Source of the DNA: Rhizopus arrhizus
Lineage: Eukaryota; Mucoromycota; Mucoromycetes; Mucorales; Rhizopodaceae
Length of the DNA stretch: 64,000 nucleotides
Assembly: GCA_024220505.1 (NCBI GenBank)
Contig: JAKZZE010000015.1
Span: forward strand, 310,001 to 374,000
Direction of reading: 5' to 3'
A program made the position numbers and the translations under genes. Below, one piece after another: positions 47,001 to 58,629 of the stretch. Within the stretch, counting starts at the first letter, position 1. Each line of letters starts with the position of its first letter. The notes beneath the pieces were generated by a model. The model was not told where the DNA came from, did not search any database, and was given only the letters and a program-made list of their open reading frames with translations.

Positions 47001-48205
47001 ATAGACTGAATTGACAGATAACCAAATCGATCACGCTCAACAGCCTTTAGATATTCATCATCTGTGATTGTTACCGGTAAAAGATAGAAGCTGAATTTGC
47101 CAAAGACGAGAATGACTGGTAAGAAAAACTCTCGAGGCATATCACCACTGGCTGCTTTATATCGTTTTTCTTTAAATACGACTTTGTACATTTTCATATC
47201 ATCTGTGTTATCGAATATATCTTTTTGCTTTGATACGCGATCAACTGCTGCGTGTCGCTCACCGGAAGACACAGTTTCCATAGAGATATGATAGACACTG
47301 ATAGCTTCACGAAGAGCTTGCATCCACTGTGTGCATTCCTTACTTGTATCGACAGTTAAAACATGAGACATTGTTTGAAGTGATTGAGGATGTAAAAAAT
47401 CAATGCGGAATGTATTCACAGCTGTGACAACGGCATGGACAGCGAATATATTTGAAAGGTTCATAAAGATATGATCCTTATCAATACTATTGTTGCTCTT
47501 CTTGCTGTTGCTAGGTTGAGCCGTGCGATGCTCAAATACATCAATCTCTGCCTTTGCCTTTTGTGCCGATTTATAGACTAGCAGATACCGATGCGTCAAA
47601 ACAAAGTAGGAGCGTCTTGTCTTGTTCAAGATACCCTTATCTGGCTTATAGGTAGCATCCCCAGCATAGAGTACTTTAAGTGGGTTTGATTCAGCCTCAA
47701 AAAGTCTGTTGGTAGCTCTCTGCTGCATTTCTTCTGTGGGAGGAAAGATAGGATACCTCTTTATCTCTTCTTCCGGGCATTGATTTAACCTATGCTGAGA
47801 TCGACCACTTGATGAAGATGTAGTAGGTAGTGGTGGCAGTGAGAAATTAGATTCAACAAACGTGTTCCTTGAGCTGTACTGGGCGTTAGGCACATAGACA
47901 CCATTGCTGACCGTGCTTGCAGTACTGCGTTCATAATAATGATATTCATTTGGTGGAACTCTGGAAGACGTGCTCGGTATTTTGCGTAAGCTATCATAAT
48001 CGTTGCCTGATTGATAGTCTGAGACAAAAGATGGTGAGGTTGGATGTGCCCTGTTGTTTCGAGTTGATCCTCGAGAATGCATTGAAGAGGACGAAGAAGA
48101 TAAGGAAGATAAAGTAGAAACTGCTGAAATAGAATCCGACCTTTGGTTATTGCTTATTCTTGTATGATTAACAGATAAAAAGTTCCGATTAGAATAGGAA
48201 GACAT
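44062..48205 (-). CDS. PH-LRR protein, CARMIL-like architecture (frame break)
   Basis: The gene has exons 48205-46544, 46467-about 45380, about 45376-45158 and 45090-44062, giving roughly 1330 residues. A Ser-rich N terminus leads to a PH-like region (LKVLYAGDATYKPDKGILNK, YFVLTHRYLLVYKSAQKAKA, CTQWMQALREAISVY) and a second PH-like block (MYKVVFKEKRYKAASGDMPR). RNI-type leucine-rich repeats follow (SLRKLDLTDCCIG, ELYLHECGLE, NSLQYLDISGLNIGDAGALS), then a helix and a disordered tail. CARMIL proteins, which regulate capping protein and actin, share PH plus RNI repeats. Between ELELN and SRSPFNSSG the frame changes near 45376-45395. A 29-nt GT-AG interval would restore it, but that is very short for an intron. 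Confidence 0.78.
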
Positions 48206-48514
48206 TGATTTATCTAAAGGAAAAAAGAAAGAGAAAAAGAAGTATATGTTTATTCTTAAAATGAGTATGAGTAGAATCCAATAACAAATGGCTGTAAGAT
48301 TGTTTCACTGTATTGTATTTATTTTGACTTTTGTACGAGCCTTCATTTTTTAGCCAATGAAATGGAATAAATAATACGCATGGTAAAATCTCAGCGTTGT
48401 CATTGTATCACACGTGAATCATCCAGTTTACTTTTTTTCAGTTAGAAAAAAGAGAAGGGAAAAAAAAGAACATGTGCTATATTTAACTAGTTTATTTTAA
48501 AGGGGGACTCATTT

Positions 48515-50006
48515 TTAAAGACGGTTGAAATTGGGCATCTTATCAATAGCGCCAATACCAACGACTGCAGCTTCTTTTTCTAAATGTTGCCTAGCAACAC
48601 GACGTACATCCTCAACCGTAACTCTGGATACTAATTCTTCTACTTCTTTTGGTGACATACGTTCTCCTGAAGTTAGCAATTGACGTCCAATATCTTCAGC
48701 AATAGGTGTACTACCATCAAGACTTAATAAAAGACCTGCCTTTAATTGTTGTTTTGCACGTTGTACTTCTTGTTCTGTAACTGATGTACATAAACGATTC
48801 CATTCTCTCTTTGTTGCTTGTAATAGATCATCAATGCGATCTTTGTTTTCTGTAATCATATAAATTCCCCAAAGTCCAGTATCTTTATAAGAGGTGTTGA
48901 AGGTCATGAAGGAATTTGCAAGTTGATGGTTGTGTAATACAGAAGACAAGCGTGAGTCCATTTGTCCAGTAGCGCCCAAAGAACGATCCCATGAGCCAAT
49001 AATAGATTGCATTACAAGCAGTGGAAAATAATCGGGTGAAGTCCAACTGGCACCTTCAACGGCAACAGCTATATATGCTTGCTTAGATTTAGGGTCGTGT
49101 AATCTGAATTCATCTCCTGTAAAAACTGCCTTCTTCATTGCACTCTTGCTTGTTGATTCATTTAATTTATTAGGTAAACTGCCAAAATGGTTCTCTGCTA
49201 ATCGAACAAGGGCATCATGATCTACACCGCCTGCACCCACCAAAATCATTCTTTCTCCTGTATAATTGGTCTTGATATAATCAGACAAATCTTGACGTGT
49301 CAAGGATTGAATATTCTCTTTGGGTCCCAAAATAGTCAAACCCAATGATTCATCTTTAAAGGCTGTAGCATGTAAATGGTCAAAGACAACCTCTTCCATC
49401 TGCTTTTCTACCTCTTCTTGTTCTCTAAGGATAACATCTCGCTCTCTTTCAATTGCTCCTGGATCTAGTCTAGAATTCTGAAGGATATCAGATAAAATTT
49501 CAACAGCTTGTGGTACATCATATTTAAACGCCTTTGCATAATAAACTGTTTGTTCACGCGAAGTGTACGCGTTCAAATGTCCACCCATATTTTCGATTTG
49601 AAGTTCCAAGTCTCTTTGAGATCTTACTTTGGTTCCCTGAATAAATAGGTTTAGAATAAAAAGTTAGAAAGAGCAAAGGTGCATGTACCTTGAAAGACAT
49701 GTGTTCTAAAAAGTGAGCAGAGCCATTATTTTTCATATTCTCAGCTCGAGATCCAGCATCGATCCATACACCAACAGTGGCCGTTTGGCATGCGGGATTT
49801 TCTTCTGTTGCTACTGTAAATCCATTTGGCAAAATCGTTTTACGTAATGTAGGAAGTAAATTAGTAGAAGTAGCCAAGCTACGACGGATCTATTACGAAA
49901 TGTTAAAAAATACAGCAATAAAAGTAGCATTGACATATAAACTTACGAGACCGGTGTTACTTAAAATAGGTTTTGTAAGATTAGAAAGTAAGAATTTAGA
50001 GGCCAT
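48515..50006 (-). CDS. mitochondrial processing peptidase beta subunit
   Basis: Three exons (50006-49947, 49889-49689, 49636-48515) encode 460 residues. The N terminus [20 protein letters not shown] followed by IRRSLATS is a basic amphipathic presequence. The M16 zinc site is intact: HFLEH at residues 79-83 (His, Glu, His), with the distal Glu expected in AVEILSDIL. An intact site marks the catalytic beta subunit rather than the alpha subunit or a core protein that has lost it. [20 protein letters not shown] and SLPNKLNES are further family blocks. It cleaves matrix-targeting presequences in the mitochondrial matrix as a heterodimer with the alpha subunit. The symbol in yeast is MAS1. Confidence 0.94.
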
Positions 50007-52440
50007 TTTACTTTGGAAAAAAAAAAAAAAATTAGGTACGAAAGATTTTAGCAGGGAGCTGCGCTTAATTTAAACCCAGAAAAAAAGTCATGCTGAATAA
50101 GCATCTTTCATTGGGTGAATAACTCACAGGTGCCATATGAAAATATCAAATACAGGAATACTGTTTTATTCATGTATACGTTTTACATACTACAATAGAT
50201 TTAGATTTTTATTTCTAGTAGTCTTAATCAGCTTTTGAAAAAAAAGTTATCATGTCTGTTGTCAAATGTAGGTTTGTTCCGTTTGAAATTGCTTCATGTA
50301 ATCAATATCAATAAAGACGATAACTATACTAGGAATATCAATGTTTTTGCATTTATCTAATACATTACTTTAAGGATTGCTTATACTTTGTGTGATCTAA
50401 ACTCTTATTCCTGTGAATTATGCCATTTTATTTGCTTAGGGGTAGTAACTAAGATTAGAATTTGAACTTCTCTTGCTTCTACACAAATAAAAAACCTTAA
50501 TGGACAAACCTGCTTTTTTCTACATTGACTTTATAACTCAGTGTGCTTTGTTGCTGGTGTAAATTTATTTGGGTAAGTCAAAACATCTGCATCCTTACTC
50601 ATAGAATATCCAACTTTGGGTATCTCAAGTCGTAACATCTTAGGCGTTTTAAACTTTCCTAAAAATTATCAGTGGAGAATACAATATCTTTGTAAAATTG
50701 TCTGAATTCTTTACTATACTATAGCCCTCTTTCATATGCTGAGATAAGCATACATGTCTTGCGATAAACATGTGCGATACCATTGTAGTTATTGAACAAA
50801 GCGTGTGTACCGTGTATCTTATTTTCCTTGAAAGACTTGGGGATACCTGATGAAATCCATGTACTTTTATCGTTGATAGCTTTGCGTGTGACGTACAAGG
50901 ATGTATGATCTTAAAAAAACTGGATAATCCAAGAAGGGAAGAGGTTTTTAGTTTATACATATATAAAGTATAGAATAGTAGCCTGTGGTAAACTAATATT
51001 CAATAAAGCTAGTTTAATCGTAAATAAGCATAATCAAAATGGATAAAATATATGTACCAGTTAATAAGAACAAGAATATACTATGTTAAAGGTAGCTTCA
51101 AGCAAAGAAACAGACTCATTGCCTAACTTCAGTAATCAAAGCTAAAAAAAAATGAAAAAAAAGGCTCATTATTTCTATAGCTGAAACGATACACCATTTT
51201 TCATGATCACAAGTAAGGAGAAAAATCTGGGAATGCCTATATTTGTTATTGTGGGCAACAGTAATGAATTAGAAGTTTTCATAGTGGTCATAACAGACAT
51301 AGCCTGCTAAAATTCCTCAACAATTTACTCATATTCGTATCAGATTATATCTCAAACTATCTGCTTCTGTAAAATATAAACACATCCCTTCGACCAGAAT
51401 GTTTTTTAACAAAGCCTAATCAATAATTAGCCTCAAAGAGTACTCTAGTTGATTTATTCAATTTGTTTTATAGTCTTATGTAAGCTTCAAAAGTGCTTAT
51501 GATCAATAGCTTCGTTAACGGACTTTACAAGTTTTGATGTCTTTCTTCACAGAACCACAACCACAGTCATGAAATTGAATAGCAGTAAAAAAACGCAAAA
51601 TACTGGTTTTTGCTGTTTTTTTTTCCCAAAAAATCTATGTAAAATCTTGAACGCCTGTTGTTTTACATCAATTAACGTCATAAGTGTATACCAATTGAGA
51701 ATAAAGTATGTTGCGTACGAATTGCGTCAATTTGTATATTTACCCTGTAAAAAAAAAAATAAAGTTCTATGCTTTCATTGAAACGAATAAAATAAGATAG
51801 TCCTTTTGATTTGCTTTTGATAGTTATGACAACAGGCTTAACAAACAAATTTGCTTCCTCTCTTGTAACTGATCAATCAAGCATGGATTTGTATTCGCGC
51901 CTTGTTAGTAGAGAGGAAGAGCATACATAAGCAAAATAATTATTAAAAAGCCATGGCAACAGCAAATGCTGATTTTTGCTTTATTTTTAATACATTAGTA
52001 TTTATCATAGGTATATATTGTACCTGTATGAATCACCTAATATCTAAGGAATGAAGTTAGCTTAGTGATGTAATAAAATGGCTGGTAATTGCATATGCCA
52101 TCTTTTAGTTTTCTTTTAAACCATGAACATGTCTAAAAGAGCACAGACATAGTACTTCTACCATTTTACGTTAGGAAGTAAACAGATCTACAGTCAATTA
52201 ATAAAAGTTCAATCATTGGCAGACGATGAGATAAATAATTTCTAAATATTAGAATACTGAATGTTTTGATGAAGCTAACATGTAAAGCATTCGTTTCAAT
52301 AGAGCCAATTTTCATAAAAAAAAAACCTTCTATTCATGAGAAATGGACTGCTATATTAGACGCGAAATGCTTCAAATAAAAAATAAAATAAAATATTTGT
52401 TTCTATTTTTGCTTTGTTTCCTACTTTAACAACATTTTTC
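50007..52440. other. 2.4 kb without a supported gene
   Basis: The sequence is AT-rich. One minus-strand open frame (50649-50960, KIIHPCTSHAKLSTIKVHGF) has protein-like composition but no motif that I recognise and no splice context. I see no RNA gene or repeat. Part may be decayed mobile DNA. Confidence 0.4.
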
Positions 52441-52446
52441 TTTAGG

Positions 52447-53129
52447 ATGAATAAGTGGCACTGTAATGTAGAAAGTTATACAAATATGTCACAAGAAGAT
52501 CAAAATTGTAAAGATAAATCTAAAAAAGCTAAAAATATGACTGGAAACGCATTCAAATATACTCAGTTTTCAGAAACGCAAAGCAATTCAAATGAAACTT
52601 TGTTAGATTTGGACGATCCACCAGAAGGAATAATAAAAACATCCATAGTTCCCTTTCAATTTAATTTTGTTCAAGCCAATACTATGTCTACTATGGAAGA
52701 AACATTTGGGTTGGATTTATCAAAACCACAGCAAAAGAAGATTGTACTAGAAGAAAAAGAAAACAAATGCCCTCACATATTATCTAACAAGAAAGAACGT
52801 GTCAAGACGCTTGAAATCCATTGTACCTTGAATGACCTTGTAACCGATAATGATGATACAGTTATTAAAAGCGGGTTCATCCACATACTTCAAGTACAGC
52901 AGCAGCATCAGAGACAAAGCAACAAGTTATGTAATCCAATGTTCTCTTTTGCGGATTTAATAGAAGAAGAAAAGAACGGCAGAAATACGAGCTAAATATA
53001 ACCCCAATATTCCTGAATTTGAATCACTACTACTGAAAAATAAGATGGATTTTAGTGTATATCAAGATATTATGCTTATAGCCCCAAAAGACCAGGCATA
53101 TAATTACAAAAAGAAATACATAATAAGCT
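52447..53129 (+). CDS. unrecognised protein, frame break near 3' end
   Basis: From ATG 52447, preceded directly by an acceptor-like TTTTTCTTTAGG, an open frame of 183 codons contains TLLDLDDPPEGIIKTSIVPF, QANTMSTMEETFGLDLSKPQ and CTLNDLVTDNDDTVIKSGFI. It stops at 52995. Shifting one base near 52977, the sequence continues AEIRAKYNPNIPEFESLLLK and NKMDFSVYQDIMLIAPKDQA to a stop at 53129. This second part has clear protein character, so a one-base insertion, or error, probably split the gene. The acceptor-like site suggests a missing upstream exon. No family was recognised. It is acidic and probably partly disordered. Confidence 0.45.
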
Positions 53130-53438
53130 AAACTGTCTTTAGCATAACTTGTTCAAGTACATGCTTACAAACGACAGTCTTTTTTAATAAAAGCCTATCT
53201 TTATTATGCTCATCTAGATCAGCAATAGTCTACTGTAGGCGACATTTAATAATATAAGTTTATATATTCTTATTATACAATGTTATCAGGCACAAAAACA
53301 CCTCATTTCAAAACTAGAAAATGCTTCTTGTAATAACAACTCTATTTTTTCTCAGCCAACTTTAAAATCCCGTGCCAATGATTTTGTAAAAATATGCCAA
53401 TTTTTCCCTTTCTTTTTTTCCCTCTTTTATTTTGAACA

Positions 53439-54151
53439 ATGGATATTGCTCGACAATTAATTCAACAAAGCAACTTGGCTAGTCTGTTAGGCTTACATTT
53501 AGTACAATGAGAATAAAAACTACTTTTTTTAAAAACTAACTTTTCAAAAGAGTCTTTCACTTTTTGGCTCCATTGCCACTAATCCCACATACAATCTTCC
53601 AATCTTCTTCTTTGGAACTTGGGCCTATAACTATCGTGATTCAAACTCACCTTTAAAGACAGTAAAATACATGCATAAAACTGCTTTTATCTTTGTTAAA
53701 GTTCTTTTTTTGTTTGCAAGTTTACTTTAATTCTAGGACTTAGTGTATTATTGGATTTAATATGGTTTTATTTGCACAGCGGAAATCCTCAAGGGGAAAG
53801 TGGATATAAATTTGCTATATTGTAAGTTTATGTATGCAAGACACCCTATGAACAATGATTTAATATATTCGTTAGCTTTAATACAATAAGTTTTATTTTC
53901 AAGGTACACACGTAAATAACAGACAAACTTTCTCTTTAACAAAAAAAGGGGAAACTATAGCCAATTTCTATCTATGCAAGTATGGCCAATCTTCAAGAAA
54001 GAGGGGATTCGATTAGTGCAGGAAGTAAAATATAAAAACAAGTCATTTGTACTAGACTAATTATTATACAGATTGGACCGAAGCACCAGGAGCATTTCCA
54101 GCAGGTGGTTATCAAAACGTTCGTGACGGAGACAATACCGATTTTGCATAA
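53439..54151 (+). CDS. AGTRAP (angiotensin-receptor-associated) family membrane protein
   Basis: Six exons (53439-53501, 53551-53661, 53721-53821, 53876-53903, 53961-54024, 54072-54151) close in phase and encode 148 residues. After MDIARQLIQQSNLASLLGLH come hydrophobic segments SLFGSIATNPTYNLPIFFFG, TFTLILGLSVLLDLIWFYLH and KFAIFFNTISFIFKPISIY. The motif TWAYNYRDSNSPLKT between helices matches the 'GVWAVAQRDSIDA' region of animal AGTRAP. The C-terminal tail ends EAPGAFPAGGYQNVRDGDNT. A three-to-four-helix ER/Golgi-type protein is predicted. Exon 4 is only 28 nt. In fungi the role is unknown. Family assignment comes from helix layout and the RDS motif. Confidence 0.7.
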
Positions 54152-54551
54152 AATAATAAAACTATGTTTTAAATGAAAACTAAATAATGCATGTAAATGT
54201 CGGTTTTCTTTTTCTAGGTAAGGACAGTCATATTTCTTATAAGTTTTGGTAGGTATGCTCTATAATTTGCGTAGCAATAAATCCATTACAATAAATAGAT
54301 TCACGTTAAAAGACGAATATTTATCATTTTTACAAGAACAGAATAAAACAAACAGCATACATGAAGCATACATGAGCTACAAGATCCCTGTGTAGTATCT
54401 CACTATATTTCAGCTGTATCTTCTACACTTGATCAAAAGAGAAAAGCGAAATTTTGCTTGTACAGTACCATTTTCTTTTTCTTTTTTTTTAAGCATCATC
54501 TCATAACTCCGTCTTTTTTTTTTTTTCTTGAAAGTATTTTTACGCAGAAAT

Positions 54552-55992
54552 ATGGGACCTAGAAAGCCTTTGGATGAAGATTACATTGACATTGACGACA
54601 CATATGATGAACACCAGGACGATACCAATACAGGAGGTTACGCTTGGGAAGAAGAATATAAAAGAAGTTGGGATGTACTTCAAGAAGACGCAGAAGGCAA
54701 CTTGAGTAGCGTGGTTTCTCAATTACAACAACAACGGAAACGTAGAAGGTGAACAATATAGCAACGGAGAACTAACAAGAAACTGATGTTTTTTGCATAG
54801 ATTATTAAAAGATACAGATGTAATTCAGAGAGGCATTATTCGGCATGTATTCATCATTATTGATCTTTCAGAAGCCATGAACGAAAAAGATCTTCGTCCA
54901 AGTCGTATTGAATTAACCTTGACTTACGCTCAACAATTCGTAGTTGAATTCTTTGATCAAAACCCCATATCCCAACTGGGTATTATTATCACTCGAGACG
55001 GTATTGCAGAGAAATTGACTGAATTGAGCGGGAACCCAACGGATCATATCAAGGCATTAAAGTCTAAAAAGAACACAGAAACAAGCGGAGAGCCCTCACT
55101 GCAGAATGCGTTGCAATTAGCTAGAGCAAGTATGCTTGGTGTACCGAGTCATGGTTCAAAAGAAGTATTACTGATCTTTGGATCACTGACCACATGTGAT
55201 CCGTCTGATATACATGATACAATTGATTTATTAAAAAAGGAATTGGTAAGGGTGAACGTTGTGGGTCTTGCGGCAGAGGTACAGATTTGTAGGGCATTGA
55301 GTAAAAAGACAAAAGGTGATTTATTAAAGGAAATGACTTGTTGTCAATATCTGATAGAATAAAATCTATAGGAACATATGGCGTAGTGCTAAACGAAGCT
55401 CATTTTAAAGACTTGCTATTTGAGGTTGTACCGCCACCAGCAGTGATGCAAAATAAAAATACATCTAATTTGATAAAAATGGGATTTCCTAAAAGACTTG
55501 TGGAAGATAATGCTACTTTTTGTGTTTGGTATGCAACAATAACAAAAAAAAAAAAAATGACGTTTGTATTAACACTTGCCCAGTCATTCAAAATTAACTA
55601 TGGGAGGTTACATATGCCCTCGATGCAAATCAAAAGTGTGCGAATTACCAAGTGATTGCGATATTTGTGGGTTGACACTTGTTTCATCACCTCATTTGGC
55701 AAGATCATATCACCACTTGTTTCCAGTTGATAATTTTGATGAAGTAAAGAATAATACCAGGTAAGCGTCTATTTATGATTTAAAATAAACATTAATACCT
55801 TTTATTCATAGTGGGTATGCAACACATTGCTTTTCTTGTCTAAGTCAACTGGATAAATCAGAAGTAGTAGGCGGAAACAGATTCTCATGCCCAAAGTGTA
55901 AACAAGAGTTTTGTGCAGAATGTGATATATTTGTACACGAAGTATTACATAATTGTCCTGGCTGCTGGAGTGTTGGAAAACAAACCAATTAA
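54552..55992 (+). CDS. SSL1: TFIIH subunit Ssl1 / p44 (GTF2H2)
   Basis: Five exons (54552-54748, 54801-55315, 55372-55528, 55584-55760, 55812-55992) close in phase and encode 408 residues. The N terminus ([32 protein letters not shown]) leads to a von Willebrand A domain ([47 protein letters not shown]). C-terminal zinc modules follow: [20 protein letters not shown], then a C4-type RING-like domain with [18 protein letters not shown] and CPGCW. Ssl1/p44 stimulates the XPD/Rad3 helicase within the TFIIH core, acting in RNA polymerase II initiation and nucleotide excision repair. The length fits the family (human about 395). Confidence 0.95.
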
Positions 55993-56108
55993 AAAGTTTG
56001 TAAACCCTAATTTATGAAACGCAGCTAAAATTTCCCCTTTTTGACATGTAAACAGAATTCCCCATGCAAAATAAATAGTTATCAATGGCGTTCTCTTTTT
56101 TTGTGCAT

Positions 56109-56110
<2 letters not shown>

Positions 56111-56140
<30 letters not shown>
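56111..56140. repeat. poly(dT) run of 30 at the F-box gene start
   Basis: An uninterrupted T run ends eight bases before the ATG of the F-box gene. It either lies in its leader or defines its transcription start. Length in an assembly of such a run is unreliable. Confidence 0.65.
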
Positions 56141-56148
56141 CTCGAGTA

Positions 56149-56928
56149 ATGTTGCTGAATTTACCGCCTGAAATACTTTTATATATTATTTGTTCATTTT
56201 TATCAAGTAAAGATCTAGCATCTTTACGCCTTGTATCAAAAATACTTTGTCATTATTGTGATGACCCATCGAATTGGAGATTTATTTGCTTAGAACCACT
56301 TAGTACAAAACTCTGGCAATTGAATGAATTAAAATCAATCATTGATCCACACAAAGATCATATTTACTCTATTCATATTTGGGGAGTGCGTGATTCAATT
56401 GTGCAATACATTCTATCTCACTGTTCAAAGCTAAAGCATCTTACAATATGCGGATGGACCACGCTGTCAGACCACAGTCTGCATCTTGTGCCCAACCAGC
56501 TATTAGAATTAAAATCGATCAAGCTAATAGGCTCAGCCAATAAAACCAATCATGTGTCCATAGATGCCTATACACTTGCAAAATTCATTCTGCAATCACC
56601 TCAACTGAATCATCTTGTGTTTGGATGCCAAACTCATGTTCACGCAGACACATTTTTATCTGAACTCGAAAAACAGGCATCAAGATCTCATCATTTGAAG
56701 TCTTTTACTTTGGCTACCAAAAAGACTTGGAATAAAGATCATCTTGTTCGATTCGTTGACATTTACCCAACAATCGAACGAATTCAGCTTGTACCAAGTG
56801 CTGCCAAGGGATTTAATGATGCTTACAGTTTTGATTGTTGGATTGCACAACAAGTCAATCAAATCATGACAGACCAACCTTTCTTGGTTTCTAATGAAAA
56901 TCTAATTATATACAACAATACTGTATAA
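56149..56928 (+). CDS. F-box protein
   Basis: A single exon encodes 259 residues. It starts MLLNLPPEILLYIICSFLSS and KDLASLRLVSKILCHYCDDP, a clear F-box (LP-E-I--I--L---DL--L-LVSK), which binds Skp1 in SCF ubiquitin ligases. The remainder has irregular leucine-rich repeat features (SIHIWGVRDSIVQYILSHCS, KLKHLTICGWTTLSDHSLHL, LKSIKLIGSA) and likely selects substrates. I chose ATG 56149 because it immediately precedes the F-box. The upstream in-frame extension (from 56041) is a poly-Phe translation of the T run. Substrates are unknown. Confidence 0.85.
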   Translation: MLLNLPPEILLYIICSFLSSKDLASLRLVSKILCHYCDDPSNWRFICLEPLSTKLWQLNELKSIIDPHKDHIYSIHIWGVRDSIVQYILSHCSKLKHLTICGWTTLSDHSLHLVPNQLLELKSIKLIGSANKTNHVSIDAYTLAKFILQSPQLNHLVFGCQTHVHADTFLSELEKQASRSHHLKSFTLATKKTWNKDHLVRFVDIYPTIERIQLVPSAAKGFNDAYSFDCWIAQQVNQIMTDQPFLVSNENLIIYNNTV

Positions 56929-58288
56929 TAAATGTGCATACAATGAATTAGCAATATATAAACAAATACAGAACTGTTGTGTGTGTGTGTTTACATGAAG
57001 TTATCATATGAAAAAAAAAAGAGATACATTATGCATTACTATGGTTTATATTAATTAATTGTGGCTTTATTAATATTTAGAGCTCTGCAGTATTATTATG
57101 AATCATATAGTTTGTTAATAAAGAATAATTTTTAGATAAAAGTTTTTTTTTTTTTTTTTTTTTTGAATTTACATAAAAGACAACAGAAGGACTAAAATGT
57201 AGTTTTTTTTTTTTTTTGTTATTATTATTACTCGATCAAGTAGAGCTTCATCTCGGATCACAATTGCCGTTATTGCTGGACACAGGTTAAAGATGACCAA
57301 CGTAAAGAAAATCCTTTTTTTTTATTTAAACATAATTATATTATTTAAAACATGAAAGGAAAAATAAAAAGCTTAATAGTCAACATGAAATAAAGAAAAG
57401 TTTTGATTCCGAGAAGCCAGCTGTTATAAGTAGATCTTACTTATCTGTTATTTATTTATAAAATCTGGAACTCAAATTTTGGAGATTGTGAGTGTGTGCA
57501 CTGTTGCCATGATACAGACTGAGTATCAAAAATAAAAAGAGAACATTTATTACTGTCAGCCATTTGTTTTTAGTAACACCTTCTCCCCCATTTAATAAAA
57601 GAGAGATGTAAGCTATATATTAGATCAAAGTCAAACGCCACTGATAGAAAATAATTCATCATATAAATTAATTGGAAAAAGGAGTTAGAATAGATGGTTC
57701 ATAATTCTAATCTCGGTATGTCTGTGCATCGGCCTCCTACCGAAGCTGGAAGTATCTGTTCCGTGTGAAAATGAACATTTGACTTCAGCACACACACACA
57801 CACACAAAAAAAAGTAAACAAAGTGGTCTTTATTGCTTAATATAATGAAAAGGTAAGGTGGTTGTCATACAAGAGAGATTATAAAATACTTTTCTCCTTG
57901 ATTTTATTATAAATTTAGTAAGAACGCACGTACCCGGATTATGTTATCAATTTTATTTTTATTTATATTTTCGGTCTGTTTCCCACTCCTTCCTTTTGCC
58001 TGAAAGATTAAAGTATACTTCAAGAGAATAAAAAGTGTATTGTCACTCCACGTGTGTATATAATAAACAGGAGCAAGTATTGACACATTGAATTAATAAC
58101 ATCCCAGGGTCCAATGAATAAGGTGGATTTATATGAAAAAATCAAGGAGAGTAAAAAAGAATAGTTACATGAACAGACTATTTTTGGTATGTAATGAAAG
58201 AGAGATGAGATATAAGGGAGAGTGGAATACAACAATTGAGTTTCCGAATAATAAGCATGTATGTGTGTTGTAATACAATTTGTATAGA

Positions 58289-58321
<33 letters not shown>

Positions 58322-58629
58322 CTTTTGACAGTGACGATATACTTTTTGCCCCTTTTTCTTTTTATTTATTTGTTACTACTTTTTATTATACATAAAAAGA
58401 GAAAAAAGAACGAAAAATAGTCTCTTTTTTCTTATTATTAACGACATCTCTTTTATATTAAACAACAAAAACTCTCCTTTTTTCTTTTCTTTCTTTTTAT
58501 TTACTTTCTTTATCACAAAAATAACCCTTCCTCCACACTTTTTATAAAAAAGGGAAAACAAAACAGAAAAAAAAAAAAAAAGAAGAGAAAACCTTACAAT
58601 TTATTTTCCTTTTTGTACATAATATTTGC
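56929..58629. other. intergenic with two long poly(dT) runs
   Basis: No gene is supported. It contains T runs at 57143-57164 (22) and 58290-58321 (about 31), GT repeats near 56979 and a CA repeat near 57789. The final 250 bp, AT-rich with C/T-rich patches, form the upstream region of the DYRK kinase. Confidence 0.55.

Noticed and set aside
56041..56148. N-terminal extension of the F-box protein
   Set aside because: It translates a T run into poly-Phe. The F-box begins directly at ATG 56149.
57789..57806. CA and GT dinucleotide repeats as CRISPR-like or functional repeats
   Set aside because: They are simple microsatellites; no spaced repeat units occur anywhere in the window.
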